The position numbers and the translations under genes were made by a program. 64,000 nucleotides of DNA from contig CM037585.1 of assembly GCA_021018995.1 (NCBI GenBank), positions 120,178,331-120,242,330 on the forward strand, written 5' to 3'. Under the pieces are notes generated by a model. It made no database searches and had not been told where the DNA came from. It saw only the letters and a program-made list of their open reading frames with translations. This stretch comes from Chloranthus sessilifolius (lineage: Eukaryota > Streptophyta > Magnoliopsida > Chloranthales > Chloranthaceae). Below, piece by piece: positions 24,933-36,660 of this stretch (positions are counted from its first letter, which is position 1; each line of letters starts with the position of its first letter).

Positions 24933-25954
24933 TGATGGGGAAATCAGGTTCAACTAGCCGCCAGTGACATATCAAAGGCAAAAGAAAAATATGAAAGTGA
25001 TTAGAAAGAAAAACAAGCTCAAATTCGAAGGATTGAAGAAGCACTCAGTCGATCGATCGATGGTGGACAATGGACACATTCTAAGCGTATTTATGTTTCT
25101 CAGTCAATCGATCGATTCATATTTTTTGGTCGATCCATTGTAGTCAGTGGCTTCAAGCGATTTAATTATTTCCCAGTCGATCGATCGACTCCATAATCGA
25201 TCAATCGACTGATCGTGCGAATTTTGACGGGATTTCGTTATTTTGGTAAAAAAATTTCATTTTAGTGTTTTAGTTGTTTTAGGACTTTTCTACGTTGGTA
25301 TTAGGGTTTGGTTAGCCTATTTAAAGGCTTGTAAAACAATATTATGATGATGATTAATGAGTGAAAATTGAGAACTTGCTTTTGTGCAAACCCTAGAAGA
25401 CTTGTGAAGAGTTTTCACTGGAAATAGCAAATCTTTCAAAACCTGAGGAGTGAATCTTCATTTCTTGTGCAACTTAGTGTGAAGCTGATGTACAACCTTG
25501 GTGTGAAGCCTCAGAACCCTAGGTGTGAAGCCTTGAATATTATCCTTCTATTTTATCTTTTCTCTCATTATTGTCTGGTAATATCTCTCCTATTTGCTTT
25601 GATAAAATCCAAAAACCCCAAATCTTTATTAATTTATATCTTTGATCGTACCCTTTTACTTTCCTTAATCCTTCGAGCCTTATTTATTCAAACCCTAGAG
25701 GAGTCAAGAGACAATATCATAATTGTCGCTTGGTGCCCTAAACTAAATTGAAACTCAAGTCCTTCATTGGATCCGTTTTTCTAGGTCGGTAATTAATGCA
25801 TGCACACGCTAAATGAAATTAATTTAATTATTTTAATTGAATTCATTGAATTATTTTATGTGTTTGGGGGATTTCGAATATTTCCACTATTCAATTTTAA
25901 TCTGAAGTTATCCCAAATTCGCATCATTTAGGGATTAGCGTTTATCCCGCATCA
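24933..25954 (+). repeat. 3' LTR of element A
   Basis: It runs from TGATGGGGAAATC (after the purine-rich CCCGAGGAGAGT) to CCCGCATCA. It pairs with 6099-7145, including the CGATCGATCG word block at 25040-25215. The right target duplication GAGGT follows. Confidence 0.85.
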
Positions 25955-25959
25955 GAGGT

Positions 25960-26190
25960 GATCAAGCCCGGTGCATAGAAGAATATGACATGATTAGTAT
26001 GAGGATGAGGAATCTCAACGCTAGAGTATCACAAAACAAATCGCCGACCCGTAATATCTCACGGCTACCGGACACACCGTACTATTCTCGTCGGGAATCT
26101 AACCACCGACGGTTTTCGCGTGCCAGAAGTCATGAATCTCGCCGACGGCGATGCTCACATGAGGGTAATTAAATTTTTTTTTAATTTTAT
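25960..26190 (+). other. unassigned stretch between element A and the CACTA-like element
   Basis: An open stretch from 25990 to 26170 is rich in Arg, Ser and His. It could be a fragment of a gag or SR-like protein, but I do not recognise it. It may be the target into which element A inserted. Confidence 0.3.
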
Positions 26191-27282
26191 ATAAATTTTA
26201 TATAAATACTCCTACGCCGACGGCTCATGCCGTTGGCATAGGTGTTTTAAAAAATATTTAAAAAATATTTTATTTTTTTTTGCAAATTTTTTTTGGGGGG
26301 GGGGGAGGATTTGATGGAAACTGATCTTGCCCCGATCACACAATCAATTTTGGTCACGGCTCTAGTGTCATGCGAGAAGGATGCGCCTCTCACCCCAATG
26401 GCATTAAGAGCCAGCCAATTCCACTGTGTGCCCCTAAAAAATACTGTGAGCTTTGCAGAGATCCCACTTGAACCCAAGAAGAGAACTCATTATCGCGATG
26501 CTGGGACCAGGCAGGAACACTGTTAGCATGAAGAAAATTATAATTGCTATGATGATCTAAAGCAATGAATAATCTCCAAACTACTGTAAACACCTTGATG
26601 CCTGGGACCAGGCACACATTCCTACATTATGAGGGAAAATATAATGCTATGATTGTCAATACCAAAGGAATAAAAGATGCTTTTTGTAATAAAATTTGTT
26701 AATTAAAGAATAAGAGAAGTTGACTCACTTCTTGGTGGACCCTGATTACATAAAAAGTTCCTTTGAAGACAAGACAAAGATGCTTTTTACAGATACAGTT
26801 ACTCCAAGAAATCCATGATCCATGATATAAATTTAAAGAAACTTAATGTTATATTGAAAATAAGGAAAAAAAGTTACATTAAGAATAGGGAAAAAAACAT
26901 TTCAAGGCAGATAAGGCATGAGGAGGAGATTGTGCAAACTTTTGAAGCTTTAGTTTTTCATTACTGCAGAATACAGCATTCAATTTTTAGCAAATTATGA
27001 TCTCCCTAGCGATAGACTAAATGGAAAACTTTATTCGTAATAGAAAATACATTCAACCATTTAAAATGCTTCATTTGAGACTAGTTGAGTTGAGGAGGCC
27101 ATCTATAGGATACATATTTGCCTGTTAGAAATGCTTCCACAAAGTATCCATAAAAGCATAGTACACATTTCAGTTAGATTGGCCAAAATAAACATATTTC
27201 AATATATTTGTAGAGTCAACAGCACATACTATATTCAAACACTCGTTGTGGGTGTTTGGAAAAAATAATGAAATTTATGGTG

Positions 27283-27400
27283 ACGAGGTCCATATATTTG
27301 ACTCTACCAAATCCCTACAGGAAAATGGCAGTTAACACCACCATTTTCGGTGGATATAGAAATAACCTAAAATTTAATTATCCAAATATATGGACCCTCG
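27283..27400. repeat. imperfect fold-back
   Basis: GACGAGGTCCATATATTTG at 27283 is mirrored by CAAATATATGGACCCTCGTC at about 27382-27401, with a loop of about 80 bases containing no gene. It may be a small MITE or a conserved intron hairpin. Target duplication was not resolved. Confidence 0.5.
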
Positions 27401-27859
27401 TCTGATATCCTTGGAAAAAAAATCTACACCCTCCGCCCAAGGCAGTTGAACTTGACCAAGATTTCAAAGCATTAAAAATTTGTGAACCCATATGTTGGGA
27501 AGGATCTAAGGGTATCCTGAATTTTAAGAACCTAGGCCCTAATAAAACAATGATTACTTCAATAGAAATGCATCCACCATTAGATCATTAAAATCAATCA
27601 CTTTCACTTAGTTCAATAACAAATAAAGAAGAAAAAGTTCACAATTGCAACATAACTAATGGCTCTGAAGAATACGTGTACCCACATGAGACCCACTCAA
27701 ACCACAACTAGAACTACTTGTGAATTGGAAACAACTGGAAAAGCAAGTATGTTGGAATAGCAAGTTAGGCGGAAAACTACTACTCGTAAGGAGTACAGCT
27801 TGATAAAGAAATTTGGATGACATTCGATACTCAAAATAAAAGCATGAAAATGGCCATAC

Positions 27860-28263
27860 TGATTCAATATCCTCTCTCATGTGTCTCAGCTTTACATTGA
27901 AAATACCAAGCCACTCATCCATGTCATCAACACAAACAGTTGCTGATTCTAGTCCCTGTAAAACCTGCATCATTCACAACAGTAAGAGGCCTGCCAGCAG
28001 CTCAGACCACATGGAATTTGAAATAAAAATAAAATCAATAGAGCACTCTTGCAAGAGCTGTATATTTAGAGAACTAGATTTACAGTCAGTAAAGTGATAT
28101 TTCACCTATAATTACAATAACTTTTAGTGTATAACGGCTATGTACCTCTGCTATAAATGGTTCACTTTCCAAAATTGCATGCACATTGGCTGCTTCCAAA
28201 GCAAGAAGTTCTCTTTTCAATCTTTCAAAAAATGCCTCTGCTTCACCAATACCCATGACATAC
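27860..28263 (-). pseudogene. SEC3: two exons of exocyst subunit SEC3 (captured fragment)
   Basis: Exon 28263-28146 encodes [19 protein letters not shown] followed by [14 protein letters not shown]. Exon 27964-27860 encodes [18 protein letters not shown], then [17 protein letters not shown]. The two join in phase 0. Acceptor AG and donor GT signals flank both, and an intron of 181 bp (27965-28145) separates them. This is the conserved middle of plant SEC3, a subunit of the exocyst complex that tethers secretory vesicles to the plasma membrane. The rest of the gene (some 20 further exons) is absent, so it is a fragment. The retained intron means it was captured as genomic DNA, not as a processed copy. 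Neither exon has a stop. Confidence 0.8.
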
Positions 28264-29069
28264 CTGCATAATTATGTGATACTTAATATTATAAGAACCG
28301 TTTTATGATTAGATTTTTCAATCACAGTAAAGAATAGAAATATCACATGCAGAGGAAAATAAAGAACACAACAAAACAGTGTCAAGGCGGAACCTATAAA
28401 AAAAAAAGAGTCAAGGGTGACTATATGTGCCTAAAAACAGGAGATTCATGCCCAAGCCAACTGCTTTACTATTTAAATGTTAGATAGTACAAATCACATT
28501 GATAGCCTGTAATCTTCTATCATTCTATAGACATGTGCATAAGCCTCTCATTGCCATGCAAGCAATTTATATTTAACAACATAAATTTCAAATAATCATC
28601 TAGTTCATCGTCATTCATCTAGCTCATCGTCATAAATTTATAACTTTCTAACATGGCATACATCTAGTTCATCGTCATTCATTTCATGATAATCCATACT
28701 CAACGACATAATAATTGAAATCAAGCAATCATGCATACACATCAAGGAATCCATGAATAATGTAATTATGACATTTATACAGACATATGCGTATAGTTAT
28801 AAATATATAGTTTCACTTATGTCACATCATCACCATCTACCGATATAGAGATGATCTCCTCACAAAACCTAGTCGATTGTTGACGTTTTATTTCATGCAC
28901 CAGACATGTCACATCTTAAACACCATCTTATTTTTAAATAAGAATGTCGCGCATATATTGATACATGAAATTACTGCAACCATGGATGGTATTTTGTTTG
29001 ATTCCATGAAGTATCGAAGAAAAATCTTTCAGAAATAAACAAGATTTAACAATATTTAATTTAACTTAA

Positions 29070-29160
29070 ACCTACCATGTAAACTCGGCATTGAAGTTGT
29101 CAGCATAGTCCTCTGAAATAAACAAATCCATACGGCAGTATATCTGTACCTGCAATCAAT
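29070..29160 (-). other. possible additional exon, unidentified
   Basis: Between an AG at about 29153 and a GTAGG at about 29083 the minus strand reads open as IYCRMDLFISEDYADNFNAE. It lies between the ARF and SEC3 fragments. I do not recognise the source. Confidence 0.3.
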
Positions 29161-29546
29161 TGTTTATCATATTTATCAGTCAGATATTTCAAGCAGACAA
29201 CAGGCAATCAATTGTTCATTTAAATCATTCATGCAGATATCAGTATATTGATTGTTGGGCTGTAATAAAGGGTGATTCTAACACCATGTGAGCATTCATT
29301 GCTATCAGTTCGATTAATTATCTATGGTGATAGGAGGTGTGGCCTATCGCCTGCAGAAAAATCAGAACATGATCTCTTACTTCCCATAACTATTCAATCC
29401 AAGTGGATGGTGATTGATTAGTAGCTCAAAAAATGAAGAATTGGTTTCATATGAAAATTAATTATTTTTTTTCAAGATTATTTCTACGAGATTAGAACAT
29501 GTACGATATGCCAGCAATTGAAATGGAAACATAAATAAAATCTTAC

Positions 29547-29795
29547 CCGAATGGTTCATCTCCAGCATTTTTAAGTGTGCCCATTGCATCACGGTAAAGC
29601 ACATGGGTCAGCATCTCGGATCTTTCAATCCCAAACATGTTGGCCAACCTTCTGTAAAGCTCTTCATACGAACCAAGGACCGAGAGATCAAGGGTTCAAC
29701 CCACATCTTTAGACTCCATAAATACCTTACAATGCCCAGTCTCCAAACTGAGATCAACCGCTCGGCGATCCTTGCACCACATAAGCCCTTCGCTA
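29547..29795 (-). pseudogene. auxin response factor C-terminal (PB1) fragment, ARF10/16/17-like
   Basis: The minus strand reads VDLSLETGHCKVFMESKDVG, a TGA, then TLDLSVLGSYEELYRRLANM, FGIERSEMLTHVLYRD and AGDEPF, followed by a GTAAG donor at 29546. This is the start of the PB1 (domain III/IV) dimerisation region of clade C auxin response factors, transcription factors for auxin-responsive genes. A TGA replaces the Arg of the usual DVGRTLDL. Only this exon end is present; B3 and middle regions are missing. It sits upstream, in the same orientation, of the SEC3 exons in the CACTA-like element, so transcripts could join the two. Confidence 0.75.
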
Positions 29796-29849
29796 GATGA
29801 ATTCTCTGGCGGGCTGTTGTAATGATTTGTGGAAGGAGAAAGGGATTTA

Positions 29850-30015
29850 GGGTTTGAGCGAGGATGATTTGAGCAAGAGGGATTTAGGGTTTGAGCGAGA
29901 GAGATTTGAGAAAGAGGGATTTAGGGTTTGAGCGAGAGGGATTTAGGGTTTGAGCGAGAGAGATTTGAGCAAGAGGGGTTTGAGTGAGAGAGATTTAAGG
30001 TTTGAGTGAGAGGGA
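29850..30015 (+). repeat. GAGCGAGAGGGATTTAGGGTTT minisatellite
   Basis: About seven imperfect copies of a 20-28-base unit built from GGATTTAGGGTTTGAGCGAG lie near the right end of the CACTA-like element. Further GGGAGAAG repeats follow at 30025-30080. It is the kind of subterminal repeat such elements accumulate. Confidence 0.7.
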
Positions 30016-30221
30016 ATGAGGGGATCGAGAAGGGAGAAGGGAGAAGGGAGAAGGGAGACGGTTTGAGTTCGGGAGAAGGGAGATGGAAAAACGCAGTTAT
30101 GTAGTGGCCCGATTGAAGGGTCGTGGGCTTAAGTGGAGTGGTCGGGGGTTGGCCCAAATCCTCCCCTACGCCGACGGCATATTAATTCCAGCCGTCGGCG
30201 TATCCGGTAATTTTTGTAGTG

Positions 30222-32070
30222 GTGTTGACGTACAAGGGTGTACAACAAGTTGTCGATTGGCGTGCTAAGGAGTGACGTGCACCTCATGGAATGCATGGCG
30301 TGTATGGGAGTGATGGTGCGCCTTGTTGGCAAGTAGTGTGGCACCTAGAGGTATCTCATGGGGTTTGGCATTGGCACATTGGGCTTGTTGTTGGCAAGTG
30401 TGGGAATTGTGAGGCTTTGGAGGTGGGACACCAGCATGTCGCATGGATATGCTCTTGAAGCTACAACATACACACTATGCCGCAACGGCTAGAGGGCGTG
30501 TTGATGGTCTCCTAAGGCTATAAGGGGACAGTACCACAATAGTACTGCAGTGTGTCACCATAAGGGGGTTGGAATGTCTTGATAACTATACTAGTAGAGG
30601 TAAATACAGGTGACACAGACCGCCAAGCATGCTCAGGTTACATTAATGACTGACCTCCAAGGAGGTCTAGTGTTGGCATGTGGGTTAGACTCCTCTGGTT
30701 AGACGGGCATGCGTACAAAACAAAATGGGATGTGCTCCCTTACAAAATATCCATTTAATAGCATGGCAGGCGCAGGGTTGGGTCATGGCAAGTCCAGGCT
30801 AGCCTCATGGACAGCACTTACGGTAGTGTTACAGAGATACACTTGAGAACTATACGTGGAAGCGCGATGCACGTTGGGTTGATTGTCCACAATGAGTCCA
30901 ATAGGCTTGTGGCTCGACGAGGAGTGTCAAAGTTCCAAGTGATGCACCTTGATGATAAAGTAGTGCCAGTCGCTTGTGCGATTTGGTTTTGCTTGTGCGA
31001 TTTGGTTAAGTGTGGTTGGTGAGATATGTCATAATGGAACAACATGGGAAGTTGCATGCCACTGTTGGTTTTGAGGTACCACTAGTGCACTAGGCATAGG
31101 GTGAAGCAGGTAGGCCAAGCATGCTTAGGTGAGAGTTTGAGGGACAGCCTCTAAGCCACCATGACACAGAGGTGTTGGGATGTCCGACGGATGGGTAGGC
31201 ATGCAATGACTGAAGGTCGTGGCACGGCAAGCGATGTCATGGAGTTGCTCAATGAACAAATAGTTCGAGTTCCTGCTTAAGGATTGGTGTTATCAAAGTT
31301 AGATGAGGTGTACGTTGGCTTCAGTATAGAACTACTGGGGCGCCGCAAAATTGCGTACCGAGGAAAAACTGTGGTCATGTGATAGTCTCTAAGCATAGGG
31401 GCACGCATCAGTTGATGGTAGTAAGGAGAGTCAATCTTAAATTGATTTGGCAGTTTGGGCACAATTCAAAAGTTTTAGTCGTTAGATGGTTCATCAATCC
31501 TTTTTTAACACCCATTCTAATTTGATCTCAACTAGTTCATCCTTTTTGTACTAGACTATATGCAATCTACAATCCTTGTACATAACTGAAATACAAACCA
31601 TCTGTTTAGTGATGGCAATAAAGAAAAACAAATACCAATGGGACTAGCCCTAAAAAGAACACTGTTTCCACCAAGGCTTAGTTAATTTCATTAGAAAATA
31701 AAAGCTTGAGAACGAGAAAAGAGTGTGTAGATTAAATTTTTCATCACTCTTAAAAAGAATCAAAACAGGATATGAAGTAACATTAACAAATTTAAATAGA
31801 GAACGCCAAAGAATAAACCACACTACCCTATACCACCATTACTCTACTGCCGTGCAATGTCTATATGCAAGTTGTTTCAAAACCAACAATCTCCTACCAT
31901 CATACTATTTACTAACAGAGTAGTTCCTCATAGTACACAAACAGATATAAAATATAATATAGACAACACAATAGTCAAAAATATTAAGATCTTGAAAACA
32001 AATGAATAATGTAAGGAGTTAATTATCGAAAGAAGAAGAATAAACTAAAGAGTCTGGGAATTTTGAATAC
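30222..32070. other. no recognisable gene; possible LTR-like debris
   Basis: The sequence to about 31260 is moderately GC-rich, with many GTGGCA, GGCATG and GACATG words and a hairpin GACCTCC/GGAGGTC at 30651-30666, similar in style to 63.3-64.0 kb. The rest is AT-rich. No protein motif was found. Confidence 0.4.
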
Positions 32071-32075
32071 AGGAT

Positions 32076-32910
32076 TCACTCGTTAATTATCGAAAAAATC
32101 TTGCAACTATCTATCGAGTCAAGCTCTGAACTCGGTATCTCATGGAATTCTTCGTTTCCCACATCAAACGAAACAATGATCTTACCGAGCACCAAAGTCG
32201 GATCGTATGCCGTCCAATGAAAAGCTCTGTTCAGGAACGTGTTACAATGGTGACTACGGTCCAGCGAGTAAGATGTAGTCCCTTTACTTCTCCAATATCG
32301 GGTGCCAACCGTACATACCTCGACGTGTTCTATCCTAATCCCATCAAAATAATCTGGAATCATTTTCACCACCTTATATTATTTAGTGTTTGAGGCGAGC
32401 CTAAATCCCAAAACCGCATAATAATGCCTTTTCCTTGGTTGTTGGGCCAAGTGCGGCAACACCATATATTGCCCTGTGATGGTATTACAGACATACACCA
32501 CAACAAAAGCAGAGGTTTCGGCGAAACAGATCAACCCGTTATACGACCTCGAGACTTTGGGCCATGGAAAGTTTCCAATTTATCTCATTGGAAAATTTGA
32601 AAGTGCGGGGGTCAACAAAAAACATTTTATTTGCGGGTCAGGAAATAATGGAAGTTCTACACCAGAGATCGATACCCGACCAAGTAACAGTGGAATGGGC
32701 AAACTGGGCTTCGGCGAATTGGGGGTCCTGGACGATTTTGAGCCAGGATTTGGAGACGCACTTGCATTGGAGTAGGGAAGTGATAGGTAGTTTGGAGAGG
32801 ATGGTGGAGATGATTTCATATGAGAGTTTATCGATTTCAGCACTGGAATTCTCTTGATTTAGTTGGGTTCTTATTTTTTTCCCACCTTACCTTTTCGATC
32901 TTCATCTTCT
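32076..32910 (-). pseudogene. F-box protein with FBA domain, broken
   Basis: On the minus strand an ATG at about 32909 is followed, one frameshift later, by LSYEIISTILSKLPITSLLQ and CKCVSKSWLKIVQDPQFA (32820-32700), a clear F-box that would bind SKP1 in an SCF ubiquitin ligase. A stop follows. Relics of the middle region (VKMIPDYFDGIRIEHVEV, about 32370-32315) lead to HWTAYDPTLVLGKIIVSFD and EFHEIPSSE (about 32225-32135), an F-box-associated interaction domain that would bind the substrate. At least two frameshifts and several stops separate the parts. Length and order fit a normal single-exon plant F-box/FBA gene of about 270-400 residues. It lies just left of MULE-1 and is not part of it. 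Confidence 0.8.
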
Positions 32911-33245
32911 CTGGATATGGTTTAGAAAACGGGTGAGTTTATATAGGAAGAGGAGAAACTGAAAAGGAGAATAGACAATGAGCGGCTGTTGGGTTTTAAA
33001 ACGTGGGTGGGAAAAGAGGTTTTCTCGTGGACTGGTCGGGTCGGGTAAACTTTTAGCTCATAAATGAGAAAATGGTCAATGCCCGACCCGACCCAATGGG
33101 GAACCAGAATTTATCTGTGGATAATTAAACTACAGAAACCATTACCTTTGTACAAATTCTAACTTCTCTTCAACCGAGTCTTCATATGCATCTTTCTTTG
33201 AAAACTCTTTAAGGAGAGGAGTCCTGAATTTATTTGTGTCCATAT

Positions 33246-33254
33246 AAAATTATA
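33246..33254 (+). other. left target site duplication of MULE-1
   Basis: AAAATTATA is repeated exactly at 41422-41430. Nine bases is the standard Mutator duplication length. Confidence 0.95.
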
Positions 33255-33363
33255 GGGAAATTTGCACTTTCGACCCTATATATTTGCGTATTTACATAAA
33301 CGATCCTATAATTTCAATCCTTGCATAAATGGCCAGCTCCAAGCCTAGCCGCCTGCACGTCAG
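33255..33363 (+). repeat. left TIR of MULE-1
   Basis: GGGAAATTTGCACTTTCG and the following about 90 bases pair with the complement of 41304-41421, including GGCCAGCTCCAAGCCTAGCC. A few mismatches and a short insertion separate the two arms. Confidence 0.93.
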
Positions 33364-33589
33364 ATATATATATGCTTCTCTATGCAAGCATTGAAACTAG
33401 AATTTCTCTATCATTTTTTAACACTTTCTTTCTCTCTTGGAAAACGATTTCGAGATTCCACTACAGTTCGTATAACATAGAGAATACAACAGGCTAGGTA
33501 AGATATCGAGTACAATATCTTTTTAAGTTATTGATTTCCCAATTTTTCAAAACATTGTAGGTAGTCCAAGATATGTAAGATCTCGACCA

Positions 33590-33850
33590 ATAATTTAAGA
33601 TATCGGCCGATATCTTAGGATATCGACCAATAATTTAAGATATCGACCGATAACTTCAGATATCGATCGATATCCTAAGATATCGGCCGATAGCATAAGA
33701 TATCGATCGATATCCTAAGATATCGGCCGATAACTTATGATAGGGTTTTTTTTAAGGTTTTGGTTTATGGTGTATGTTAAAAGTCCATCGGCCATATATC
33801 TTAGGATATCGGCCCGATATCTTAGGATATCGAGCGATATCCTATGATTG
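33590..33850. repeat. GATATCGGCCGATATC word array, MULE-1 5' side
   Basis: More than ten 10-20-base palindromic words are built from AAGATATCGG/CCGATATCTT and ATCGATCGAT. One is the perfect 20-base palindrome at 33597-33616. The array lies between the left TIR and the transposase start, where a promoter or 5' UTR would be. Confidence 0.9.
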
Positions 33851-33972
33851 ACTTTTAACGCTAAAGTTTTCATTCCTTTCATTTTTTAATATTTTTAAAT
33901 AATTGTAGCGCTAAGTCAAGTATAACTCTTTATAAACAACCAATTTTAATTTTGTAAATATTGTAGGTTGAA

Positions 33973-36660
33973 ATGGATGTTCCCCTTCTTTCCCATTTTG
34001 ATTTCGTACGCGTGGGAGATAATACTTATAACGGAGGACATCGGAGGATTGTCACTGTCACGGAGAATATATCATTTGATGAGTTTATAGAGAAAATGTA
34101 CAAAGTCAGTCAGACACGACCGGAAGAACATTCTATTACACTTACTGTTTCATTACGCATAAGGAATGAGCTTGTATTTGCCGAATTGTCTGACTCTGAT
34201 GATCTTACAAACTTATTTAGAGCATATCGTATCGGTGATGGTGTGATAAATATTTATATCGAAAAATCATTAGTCACTACCGTAGCAGAAATTTTACCGT
34301 TTTAGAAACATTTCAACCGTTCAAGGAAAGAAACGAAGATGATCATGGTGTGGGAACAGAACATTTGATTGAAAATCAAGAAATACGGTATGAAGAGGAG
34401 AACATTGTTGCACCGATGATAGTTGACGATGATAGAAATATGAATATAGGATTTCGCCCCTACAGTAAGCTTCTGGAGCAACCCTCTTCAGACATTTCAA
34501 TGAGTGAAGGCGATGAAGATCAAGGATATTGTCATCAAATGAATCCGATGCATGATACATCTCAGTTCAACTTCGATACGGTAAATCAGTGGGAAACGTT
34601 TTTAGTCGGCCTTAGTCCATATCAATGGCCTTCTGAACAAATAGCTTTGAAGCCAACGATAATCGAGTCTTCAACAGAACAACCTCTCATACATCAAACA
34701 TTCCCGTATCGGCCAACATCAACCCAAACAACTACACATCAACCAAGCGTACATCGACGGGCTCAATCCCAATCACATAATAACCATCCAGTCGATGACG
34801 GTGATAGTGATCCTGAAAATAATGAAGCTCCGCCGTCTCCCACTTCGCGTATTGATACTAATAGAGGAATTGATCAACCTCTGGTGGACGAAGACTACCA
34901 GCTTAATGACTCGAAAGGAGAGTATATGAATTCAGACGATGAGGAACTATATGAAGGGGGAATAATTATCATTGGTCAGGCATTTAGAAATAAGAAATCA
35001 TTTCAAAAAGTTCTTAAAGAATTTGTAATGACAAATAATTTTTAGATTAAACCAATAAAAACCAGTCCTCTTCGAGTTACGGCGAGGTGTGTTGAAGTAG
35101 GATGTGCTTGGCGAATACATGCATCAAAATTAGTAAGCGTAGACACGTTTGCTATGAAAACTTTCCACCCGGAACACACGTGCGAAATGCCAGCTTTTGG
35201 AAGCGGACATCGCCAATGTACGACATCGTGGAGAGCTTCATTCGTGAGAGATAAGGTATTAAAGGGCTTTGACAAGACTCCTGCTTCAATAATTTTTTAT
35301 ATTAAAAAAAATATGGTATAACAGTAGGTTACTGGAAAGCATGGAGAGGAAAAGAAATGGCGTTGAATGACATCCGAGGTAACTGGAATGAGCAATTTAA
35401 GATGTTACAGTCATATGTTGCCAAATTACAGCGGGTCGATCCAGACGTACAGACCGAATTGTATCTCGAGCCTGATAATGCATTTCAGAGATTCTTCGTG
35501 ACATTCGGACCTTGCATTCGAAGCTTTCGTAATACTTTATGAAGAATAATTACGATAGATTGAACGCATTTGCGTGGACGATATAAGGGAGTGTTGTTAA
35601 TAACTACGGGGATAGACGGGAATAGACATTTATTTCCTATAGCGTTCGGCGTTGTACCGAAAGAAAATGAAGACCATTGGATATGGTTTCTTGATCTATT
35701 AGGGAGACGTGTAATCGATGAATTTAAAGAACAATTTGTATTGATATCAGACAGACAGAAAGGTTTGATGGAAGCAGTGAAAAAAGTTTTTCCTAACGCC
35801 TTTCACAGCTACTGTATGCGACACCTAGCTCTAAATCTGTTTGATAAATATAAGGATACAATCTCTAGACCGCTTTTCTGGGTTGCTGCCCGTGCATTTT
35901 CAGAAGCAAAATTTAAAAGAATTATGTGAAAAATAGAAGACGACGCCCCCCCGGAATGTACAAAATGGATTAAAGAAATTGGTGATTATTTCTGGGCACA
36001 CGCTTATTTCCAAGGGAGGCGTTATGATATGTTGACAACTAATATAGCTAAAAGCATAAATAATGTGTTGAAAATATCGAGGGAGGAACCGATTGTGAGC
36101 ATGCTAGAAACTATTCGCACAAAGGTAGCCGAATTTTATCTCCGTCGTCAGGAGAAAGGAAATAAAATGACACATGTGTTAACACCGATGGCAGAAAAAT
36201 ACATAACAAGAAATTCAGGATGGGCCCATCGAAAAAACGTCATACCATATGGTCGTGATATATTTCAAGTTAAACGTGGTGATTACACTCACAGTGTCGA
36301 TCTAGAATTGCGAACATGTACATGTAGGCGTTGGGCTATTCTTGGATTACCATGTTCACATGCGATCGCCGCATTATCGCTCCGAAACAGAGAAAGAGAG
36401 ATCCCCCAATTTTGTGAATATTGGTTTACCAGTAACTTATTTAGGAAAACTTATAAAGAACACTTTGTCCCGACCGTTGACAAGCGCCAATGGACTTCGC
36501 AAAGAGACGACCTTCAAGTTTTGCCTCCCCTCAAAATACGTCAAGCCGGCCGTCCGAAGAAAAGGAGAATAAGATCTAAAGGCGAAGTTCGACCACTACG
36601 ATGTAAAAATTGTAACAAGTACGGCCATAACCGTCGCTCGTGTAAATTTGTTAATATTTG
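33973..36660 (+). pseudogene. mudrA-like: MuDR-type MULE transposase (broken)
   Basis: The protein would bind the TIRs and cut the element out. An N-terminal PB1-like part runs 33973-34305. An acidic, Ser/Thr-rich linker spans 34350-35040. A MuDR DNA-binding part (SPLRVTARCVEVGCAWRIHA, HPEHTCE) is at 35043-35190. The catalytic core follows: NWNEQFKMLQSY at 35380, HLRGRYKGVLLITTGIDGNR at 35567, second aspartate in LISDRQKG (codon 35750-35752), CMRHLALNL at 35815. A SWIM zinc finger (CTCRRWAILGLPCSHA) lies at 36317-36365 and a CCHC knuckle (CKNCNKYGHNRRSC) near 36602-36643. Stops or frameshifts occur near 34303, 35043, 35330, 35540 and 35927. The small deletion just before 35567 removes the first catalytic aspartate of the usual DGTHL motif. 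It is inactive. Confidence 0.9.

Larger units (their letters stand above)
6099..25954 (+). mobile_element. Element A: gag-only LTR retrotransposon (TR-GAG type) with nested insertions
   Basis: Two related LTRs of about 1.0 kb lie at 6099-7145 and 24933-25954, both starting TGAT and ending CATCA. A tRNA-iMet primer-binding site follows the first, and GAAGT/GAGGT (6094-6098 and 25955-25959) is a 5-bp target duplication with one mismatch. Once the inserted elements B and C are removed, the interior is about 2 kb and holds only gag with a zinc knuckle; protease, RT, RNase H and integrase are absent. That matches the non-autonomous TR-GAG group, which would depend on an autonomous partner. The gag has several stops. 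The LTRs have diverged visibly, so the insertion is old. Confidence 0.85.
26190..30221. mobile_element. CACTA-like element carrying host gene fragments (Pack-CACTA)
   Basis: The right end reads ...CCGGTAATTTTTGTAGTG at 30221; its complement begins CACTACAAAAATTACCGG, the usual CACTA terminus. Next to it at 30166-30206 is the TACGCCGACGGC...GCCGTCGGCGTA subterminal hairpin seen in many plant CACTA elements. A matching hairpin at 26208-26242 (TACGCCGACGGC, then GCCGTTGGCATAGG) marks the left side, but the left terminus itself is worn and its position is an estimate. No transposase is visible. The interior holds exons of SEC3 and ARF genes on the minus strand. Confidence 0.6.

Noticed and set aside
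26293..26526. Open frame after the poly-T/poly-G run as a gene
   Set aside because: No motif, no splice context and overlapping frames on the other strand. The G-run at 26295-26305 may also be length-uncertain.
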